Made by a program: the position numbers and the translations under genes
NCBI GenBank assembly: GCA_934481515.1
Contig: CAKSPO010000005.1
Coordinates: 1-64,000 of the forward strand
Source of the DNA: an uncultured Eubacteriales bacterium
GTDB lineage: Bacteria > Bacillota > Clostridia > Oscillospirales > CAG-272
Direction of reading: 5' to 3'
Length of the DNA stretch: 64,000 nucleotides
In this document: positions 58,320 through 64,000 of the stretch, piece by piece
How positions within the stretch are numbered: the stretch's first letter is position 1
How the letters are laid out: the number at the start of each line of letters is the position of its first letter
Notes under the pieces: model-generated
Database searches by the model: none
Told to the model about the DNA's origin: nothing
The model's input: the letters and a program-made list of their open reading frames with translations, nothing else

Positions 58320-59552
58320 ATGAAGAAAAAGATCAGAATCAAAAAATGGAATCTGACCTTGTGGAAAAGCCGGGAGGAGACGGCGGATCTGCGGGAGACG
58401 GACGCGGTTGCAATCGGAAGGCATGCCTTCCGGAAGGTACCGGTCGAGGAGGTTTTGCTTCCCCCCTCACTTTCCGCCATCAAAACGGAGGCGTTTGTTC
58501 TTTGCGACCGTTTGAAAACGGTGGTTTTACCGGAGGAAAACAGCGTCGGAATTTCGGTTCGTGCCTTTGAAGGAAGTGTGCGTCTGCAGGAGGTGCTTCA
58601 TCCGGAACGGATTTCTTCGGTCGGCGCACGGGCGTTCGCGGAATGCCGGATGCTTCGATCCCTGCAATTCAGCAGAGAATTGCGCAGAATCGGGGACGAG
58701 GCATTTGCGGAATGCCGGTCGATGGAGTCCGTCAACCTTCCCCCTTCGCTTTCCGCCCTTGGAAGATCCGCTTTCCGCAACTGCACAGAGCTGAAGACCG
58801 CAGCGCTGGAGGAGGGACTATCCTTTTTGTCTCCCTATCTGTTCGACGGATGCATTTCACTGACAGAGGTGTCGCTGCCTGCTTCCGTGCGGGGAGTTCC
58901 GACGGGCGCTTTCCGCAATTGCGCGGCACTGGAAACGCTTTCCGTTCCCGGGACTGTCGCAAGGATCGGGAAAAATGCCTTCCGGAGCTGTACAAGACTT
59001 TTCGCTCTGACGCTGGGGCTTGGCGTGGAAAGGATTGAAGCAGGTGCATTTTCGGATACCCCGCGTCTTCGGGAGGTCTTTGTTCCGAGAACGCTCAAAA
59101 AGCTTGGATGGCATGCGTTCGGTGACGGAAAGGTGCCGGACGAGGAAAAGATCGTTTTCTTCGCAGAGAACGAATATATGGAAAAACGATTGCGGCGGAT
59201 GCTGTTTCTGTGCGGTTCTGCGGGACGCGCACGGGTGGAACGCATCGGAAAAGACCTCGAAACGCGGAAGCGGGAACGGCGGCGGACAGAGCTGGAGCAA
59301 AAGCCGGTGCATCTGATAGAACCGGAAGCAACGCCGGAACCGGAAGCAACGCCGGAACCGGAAGCAACGCCGGAACCGGAAGCAATGCCGGCACAGGAAG
59401 CCGCATCGGCGCCGGGAATGTCGGCTGCACAAAACTCGGACGCGGTGCTGTCGAATGAATCGCGGCGGATGGAGCCGGAATCGGTTCAGTCAACCATGAA
59501 CAGACCGGAGCCGAACGACTCGGAGCCGAATTCATCGGAACCGACACCGTAG
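58320..59552 (+). CDS. BspA-type leucine-rich repeat protein
   Basis: This 410-residue protein holds about nine LRR_5 (BspA-like) repeats of 23 residues between residues 40 and 265, with cores such as LSALGRSAFRNCTELKTAAL and VARIGKNAFRSCTRLFAL. A charged stretch follows and then PEATPEPEATPE repeats near residues 338-360, with an acidic, Pro/Ser-rich end. No signal peptide or anchor is visible, which is unusual as most BspA proteins are secreted. I start at the ATG at 58320 (AAAGGGA upstream). It is 31 bases after the thioesterase gene, so they are probably co-transcribed. Confidence 0.87.
   Translation: MKKKIRIKKWNLTLWKSREETADLRETDAVAIGRHAFRKVPVEEVLLPPSLSAIKTEAFVLCDRLKTVVLPEENSVGISVRAFEGSVRLQEVLHPERISSVGARAFAECRMLRSLQFSRELRRIGDEAFAECRSMESVNLPPSLSALGRSAFRNCTELKTAALEEGLSFLSPYLFDGCISLTEVSLPASVRGVPTGAFRNCAALETLSVPGTVARIGKNAFRSCTRLFALTLGLGVERIEAGAFSDTPRLREVFVPRTLKKLGWHAFGDGKVPDEEKIVFFAENEYMEKRLRRMLFLCGSAGRARVERIGKDLETRKRERRRTELEQKPVHLIEPEATPEPEATPEPEATPEPEAMPAQEAASAPGMSAAQNSDAVLSNESRRMEPESVQSTMNRPEPNDSEPNSSEPTP
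59329..59394. repeat. 18-bp in-frame tandem repeat encoding PEATPE
   Basis: An 18-base unit with core CCGGAAGCAACG repeats four times near the 3' end of the LRR gene; the last copy has a changed codon (ATG for ACG). Copy-number changes would keep the frame. Confidence 0.85.
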
Positions 59553-60251
59553 AATCTCCGAGCCCTGCCGAACCGACATCATGGCAAAGAAGGTTCCATC
59601 GGTTTGATGCGCCGGTACGTTTTGGAAACCGGAAAACTGTTTTTTTTTGCTCCCGGTAAAATTTCGGTTTGGGCATCTTTTCCGCATCGGTCGGACGATA
59701 AAAAATGTTTCTCGGGCGAAGGAATTTTATAAACCTCGCAGGAAGCGCGCACAGTAGCGCGGGGTCACCCCGCCCGTTTCCGAAGAACCCGAACAAACTT
59801 TCCGGCGACATTTCCCTCCGCAGGATTCTGTTTTCCCCTGCGGTGCGGCGAATCAAACAACCGGAACGGCGTTCGCCGGTGCCCCGCTCGATATATCGCG
59901 AAAACCGCACAAACGGGCGCGTAAACCCTGCGCAGGCTGCGCCTGCTTCCTGCCGGGCTGGTTGAAAGGGGAACATTTGTACGACGTCGGAATTTTGTTT
60001 TTCATTGCGGTATTCTTTCGGTTTCTGCTGCCGATTTCCGGAAACACGGTCACCGATCGGATGCTCTTACATAAGATGGTAGGGAACGACGACGGCAGAA
60101 TCAAGGGAGAAACGCCGGATTCCCCCGGAAAAGGCAATAAAAACGATCAAAAAACCCAAAAATAGAAAAAAAGGAAAAAACAACTGCTTGGATGACTGCA
60201 AAATTGTCAAAATGTCCAAAAAGATGCATCTTTTTTGAGCAAATTTTTCAA
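59553..60251. repeat. Inverted copy of the composite repeat
   Basis: Between about 59755 and 59960 lies an A-B unit in the opposite orientation to all the others: the reverse of B first (GCGCGGGGTC then CCCGCCCGTTTCC), then the reverse of the middle (CGAATCAAACAACCGGAACG), then the reverse of A with its inner hairpin. Copies of the sequence next to A continue to about 60040. Nearby genes also switch to the plus strand. From 60040 to 60251 I see only AT-rich spacer. Confidence 0.7.
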
Positions 60252-60280
60252 TTGACAAACAAAAAGCCGGATGCTATAAT
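60252..60280 (+). promoter_or_regulatory. Promoter of the secreted multi-module protein gene
   Basis: TTGACA and TATAAT are both perfect consensus with 17 bases between. A leader of about 270 bases follows before the start codon at 60559. Confidence 0.9.
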
Positions 60281-60558
60281 AATAATGATTCCAAGGGAGA
60301 CTTTTTTATCCCTTGAGAAAAACCACCGATAGCCGGACGCAGAGGGTCAGGAATCGGGAAAATGCCTTTTGACAGCACTCCGGACAGCACTCCGGAGCTG
60401 TGCTGCGGTTTGCGGAGCCGTATCACAGTGCCATGCTCTGCCCGCGGTCGTGCGGCACGCGACCGCAAACCGGAACCTGCGGGGATCCGGAATGCAACAA
60501 AAGATTTTCCCCGCATGAACTTTTTGTTCTAAAAAAACAAAACAAGGAGAAGAGCACC
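60281..60558 (+). promoter_or_regulatory. Long structured 5' leader
   Basis: The leader contains GACAGCACTCCG repeated in tandem, a hairpin of CAGCAC with GTGCTG (60385-60405), an inner hairpin GCGGTCG with CGACCGC (60444-60466), and an outer pairing of CGGTTTGCGG (60406-60415) with CCGCAAACCG (60463-60472). The last two share bases 60463-60466, so they could compete or stack. No known riboswitch is recognised. AAGGAGA precedes the start codon. Confidence 0.55.
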
Positions 60559-63500
60559 ATGAAGAAGTTCACGAAGATTCTGGCTTGTGCGCTTGCGATC
60601 CTTATGTGCATGTCGGTTGTCATCCTTCCCACTTTTGCGGAAGAAGAGCAGGATGATACCGATTATGCAGTCGATGTGGATTTCAGCGGCTACAAGGCAG
60701 GGGGAACAATCGTTGCGGACGATAATTTCGCAAGAGTCACGCCGATCAATAAGGTTTTAACCGATGAGGACGGCAACAAATTCGTAAGAATTCCTTACGC
60801 AGGACATTGTGATGTTGAATCCGGCTCCGGCAATATCACCGGAAACGCGGACACGGCATTCTATCCGGCACACAGCAAGCTTTCCTATACGGAAAACAAG
60901 TATATGCTGTTCGAGGCTTCCTATCGTTGGGATGTCAAGGACATTAAGCCGCGCGTAGAGTTGCAGTTCCAGCAGATTCAGGCATACAAGGAAACCACCG
61001 ATAAGGACGGACAGAAGACGCTGTCTGAGAAGAAGGAGAACGGAAACTGGATCTCCTTCCTGCGGATTGACTGTTCCACCAATACGCTGACCGGTCTGAA
61101 GAACACCACCGGCGCCGGCAAGCTGGACAACACCCAGTGGAACAAGATTCGAGTCATCTTCGATATGGAGCGCGGAACCTATGACGTTTACGTCAACGGG
61201 AACCTCTATGCTTACGAGAACTACTTCAACCAGTCTGCTACCGGTGAGGATGCAGGTTGGAGAAATGTTACCATTGAAGCCAACAAGCTCATCATCATGA
61301 AGTGCAACAAGGGCATCGGCGTTTACTCCGAGAATACCGGATATGCGGATTACGATGTTTATGTTGACCTGGATGATATCAAAATGTGGCAGCTTTCCGA
61401 GGATGATCTGTGCGATGTCAAGCTCAACGGCACGGCAATGAGATTCCTCAAGGGTCAGACCGTTTCCCTGAAGAAGGACGGCTACACCTTCCGTTATGCA
61501 GATATCAAGAATCTGGATACCGATACCACCACCCGTACCTTTACGCCTTCCTTCGTTGCTGACGCAGGCACGGGCATGGAAGTGGAAGCAACCTACGTAA
61601 AGGGTAATTACTACGTTTATGAGGACTGGCAGTACATCACCGACAACAAGGTAGATTCCAATGTGACCGGCGATAAGCCGGATGCTTCGGCGTATGAGAT
61701 GATCAAGATTCCTTACACCGATGCAGAAGGCGCTGCACAAGAGGACATCAAGCTGAAGGTTCTCTTTTCCAAGGCAGGTTGCACGGATTCCGCAAAGGGA
61801 ACCGGCGGAACCAGCTATGTTGACAAGAACATGGCGGTCAAGAATGAGGGCGTTACCTACGACGTTACGAGTCTCACCATGAACAGCTCTCACGTCGTCA
61901 AGTTCAGAGCGGACTATTACTTCAGCGCAGGCGCAAAGGGACAGATTCAGGGTCAGCTGAAGTCCTTCATTTCCGACGGAAAGTCTACCATGTGGGGCGG
62001 TTTGTTCTACCTCGCTGCAATTGACGGAACCAACATCGCCGTCAGAACCGACAACGGCACCAGAACTCCTGCCGCAAAGGTTCCTTCCGAGCAGGGCGGC
62101 ACGGGTCTTCTGAAGAACGACACCACCTTCACCATTGAGGTTGTTCTGAACCTTGTGACCGGTTACTACGATGTGTATGCAATCACCGAAGAGACCAAGG
62201 CAGATCCCGAAAATCCGGAAGCTACCGTAACCGAAAAGGTGCGCACGCTGATGGTCGAGAAGGCAATTCTCAAAGGAAACGGCGTTGCACACGCAACCAA
62301 CATCACCATTCAGCCCAACTCGCTCCTGATGGCAAAGCTGAACAAGCTGGATAACACCGGCCATGTCAATTATGACAAGGATGCGGACGGCAAGAACGAT
62401 TTCGTGGCAGGCTCTTACTACACCGTGGATAACATCCAGATGGAAGAGGGCGAAAAGGCGACGGTATGGCTTGATGTCAAGTTTGACGGCGATACCAAGT
62501 TCCAGAACAACGGTCAGATCACCTGGTGGGTAGACGATGCTTACTCGCTGGAGCGTGAGGGCTATGACATCGTCAAGGCGCAGATCAAGTTCCCGAACCC
62601 CGACGGAACCACCGGCGGCACTCCGGAGCAGGATGCAGAAAAGCCGAGAATCGACATCGAGGATCCGACCAACTTCCTCTTCAAGAGCGGCTGGGAGACC
62701 ATCGAGGTTGTTTACACCAATATCATTTCCAGCGAAGATTTCAACGGTTATGAGAGCGGCAAGACGCTGACCAAGGAAGACGGGTATGCTTCCGTTCCGA
62801 AGTACAACTATATTGAGGAAGAAGCAGACGAGTCCGGCACACCTACCGGCAACAAGTACCTCCACATCCCGTTCCAGGGTATGTGCAAGGCTTCCAAGTG
62901 GACCTCCGACGGTTCCAACTACAACGGCAACGCGGATACTTCCCTGAAGCTGAGCCACCGCGCAATCTCCAAGGATGTCGTTCTGGAGCTGCGTTATCGC
63001 CCGCACTTCGTGGATCTCTCCGCTGATGATGCCGGTTATACGTATCCCGGAACCAAGCAGAACCCGACCGTTGAGGTTCAGTTCGAGAAGGTAACGCACG
63101 ACGCTTATAAGGATAAAGACGGCAATATTGTGATGGGTAAGGACGGCAAGACTCCTGTCACCACTACGGACTACATTTCCCTGTTCCAGATCGACCTGTC
63201 CAACGGTGCTCTCGTAAACACTGTCGGTACGGTTGTGGAAGGCGCTGAAGGTCTGAAGAACGACGAGTGGAACACCGTCAAGGTGATGATCGACGTCGCA
63301 AACGGTACCTACAACACCTATGTCAATGATAAGCTCTATGCAACAAACGGTTACATCAGCAAGGGCAACACTGATGCAGGTCTGCGCAACATTGTGATCT
63401 CGGAGAACTCCCTGATCGTTGCAAAGATGAACAAGAACGTCGGTGCTTACAAGCAGGTTGAGGGTGAAAACACCTACCGCGGCGAGGATATCTCCTACAT

Positions 63501-64000
63501 CGATATCGATGAGGCAATCTTCCGCTACAAGAAGCTGCTCAAAGTGACCCTGAACGGTGCTGCTAAGGCATACAAAGAGGGAACCAAGGTTGATCTGAAG
63601 CAGGATGGCTCCATCTTCCTGTTCGCTACCGTTAACGGCAAGCTGACCTTTGATACCGAGTTTGAGCCGATCGAAGGTATGGAGATCGTAGCCAGCTACA
63701 TTTCCGACTCCTTCCGCACCTACAGCGAGGCTTCTATCCGCAAGGGCAATCCTTCCGGTATCCGCTTCGTGACCTACATTGACATCACTGAGATGTCTGT
63801 CCTGAGAAACGATACCAACATCAAGGACTTCCGCTATGGCACGCTGATTGCTCCGAAGAGCTATGTGGATGCAGCCGGCGAGTTCACGATGAAAGCGCTG
63901 GATAAGCTGGAGAAGGTTGGCGACACTGCGATCACCGGCGCGAAGTATGTCACGGTGAACGGCACCGCCAAGGGCTACTATGACGGTATTCCGGAAGTAG
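60559..64000 (+). CDS. Secreted multi-module protein, 3' end outside the window
   Basis: The open frame runs 1,147 codons to the end of the window without a stop. A signal peptide (MKKFTKILACALAILMCMSV, cut near TFA at residue 27) is followed by three related modules: residues about 35-280, 350-650 and 726-990. Each opens with a DFSGYKAG/EDFNGYESG-like start or a TWWV-type end, contains a beta-rich LamG/ConA-like fold, and has the phrase TYDVYVNGNLYA or YNTYVNDKLYA. From residue 1044 a further domain begins (ISDSFRTYSEASIRKGNPSG, then GIRFVTYIDI and YGTLIAP). This last domain is common in clostridial surface proteins. It probably binds a glycan or anchors to the cell; function inferred. Confidence 0.88.
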   Translation, partial: MKKFTKILACALAILMCMSVVILPTFAEEEQDDTDYAVDVDFSGYKAGGTIVADDNFARVTPINKVLTDEDGNKFVRIPYAGHCDVESGSGNITGNADTAFYPAHSKLSYTENKYMLFEASYRWDVKDIKPRVELQFQQIQAYKETTDKDGQKTLSEKKENGNWISFLRIDCSTNTLTGLKNTTGAGKLDNTQWNKIRVIFDMERGTYDVYVNGNLYAYENYFNQSATGEDAGWRNVTIEANKLIIMKCNKGIGVYSENTGYADYDVYVDLDDIKMWQLSEDDLCDVKLNGTAMRFLKGQTVSLKKDGYTFRYADIKNLDTDTTTRTFTPSFVADAGTGMEVEATYVKGNYYVYEDWQYITDNKVDSNVTGDKPDASAYEMIKIPYTDAEGAAQEDIKLKVLFSKAGCTDSAKGTGGTSYVDKNMAVKNEGVTYDVTSLTMNSSHVVKFRADYYFSAGAKGQIQGQLKSFISDGKSTMWGGLFYLAAIDGTNIAVRTDNGTRTPAAKVPSEQGGTGLLKNDTTFTIEVVLNLVTGYYDVYAITEETKADPENPEATVTEKVRTLMVEKAILKGNGVAHATNITIQPNSLLMAKLNKLDNTGHVNYDKDADGKNDFVAGSYYTVDNIQMEEGEKATVWLDVKFDGDTKFQNNGQITWWVDDAYSLEREGYDIVKAQIKFPNPDGTTGGTPEQDAEKPRIDIEDPTNFLFKSGWETIEVVYTNIISSEDFNGYESGKTLTKEDGYASVPKYNYIEEEADESGTPTGNKYLHIPFQGMCKASKWTSDGSNYNGNADTSLKLSHRAISKDVVLELRYRPHFVDLSADDAGYTYPGTKQNPTVEVQFEKVTHDAYKDKDGNIVMGKDGKTPVTTTDYISLFQIDLSNGALVNTVGTVVEGAEGLKNDEWNTVKVMIDVANGTYNTYVNDKLYATNGYISKGNTDAGLRNIVISENSLIVAKMNKNVGAYKQVEGENTYRGEDISYIDIDEAIFRYKKLLKVTLNGAAKAYKEGTKVDLKQDGSIFLFATVNGKLTFDTEFEPIEGMEIVASYISDSFRTYSEASIRKGNPSGIRFVTYIDITEMSVLRNDTNIKDFRYGTLIAPKSYVDAAGEFTMKALDKLEKVGDTAITGAKYVTVNGTAKGYYDGIPEV

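Noticed and set aside
60757..63099. A 780-codon open frame antisense to the secreted multi-module protein
   Set aside because: It is a shadow of the plus-strand gene, which has a perfect promoter, leader and signal peptide. No ribosome binding site on the antisense strand.

Overview
The window looks like the chromosomal origin region of a Gram-positive member of the Firmicutes, most likely a gut-type Clostridia. The evidence is the dnaA-dnaN-recF-remB-gyrB-gyrA order, a Soj/Spo0J pair with consensus parS sites, a T-box leader on valS, sigma-A-like promoters, and surface proteins with BspA-type leucine-rich and Listeria-type repeats. Order and species cannot be settled from the sequence alone.

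Layout. (1) 1-14 kb: an origin cluster read leftwards (minus strand): dnaA, a roughly 1-kb DnaA-box region (probable oriC), dnaN, recF, remB, gyrB, mreC, mreD, gyrA and a small lipoprotein gene. (2) 15-24.4 kb, minus strand: an orphan GldF/GldG-like ABC-2 protein, then an operon-like set for purine nucleoside uptake and salvage (xpt, BMP-type lipoprotein, ATPase, two permeases). (3) 24.7-27.2 kb: a visibly AT-richer island holding two TIM-barrel sugar isomerase/epimerase genes, a decayed Gfo/Idh/MocA gene and two gene fragments. An AraC regulator lies upstream. (4) 28.5-37.6 kb, minus strand: a membrane protein, serS, parB, parA, three parS sites, rsmG, mnmG and ahcY. (5) 38.3-42.5 kb: a hypothetical gene, a NERD-domain gene, a HAD-IIA phosphatase and a PocR/AraC regulator. 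(6) 42.6-64 kb: mostly plus strand and mostly surface or carbohydrate related: an FAD oxidoreductase divergent from the PocR regulator, a GH20-like glycosidase, a 1,849-residue membrane-anchored repeat protein, an acyl-ACP thioesterase, a leucine-rich-repeat protein and a secreted multi-module protein that runs off the window. valS with its T-box leader and a small membrane protein lie on the minus strand inside this part.

Most long intergenic gaps are filled with one non-coding repeat family. It is built from two GC-rich modules that are inverted copies of each other (A and B), which bracket about 180-200 bp like the ends of a MITE, plus a short tandem module (T) and a rarer long module (L). 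These blocks separate even genes that are normally adjacent, such as mreC and mreD.

How the genes work together: the core cluster covers replication initiation, the sliding clamp, gap repair, supercoiling, chromosome segregation and tRNA modification. The nucleoside set probably imports purine nucleosides and recycles xanthine. The plus-strand surface genes probably serve adhesion and glycan use. Points for a second look include a glycine at the quinolone-critical position of GyrA, a parS site inside a 44-bp perfect palindrome, the repeat family, and a structured leader before the last gene.
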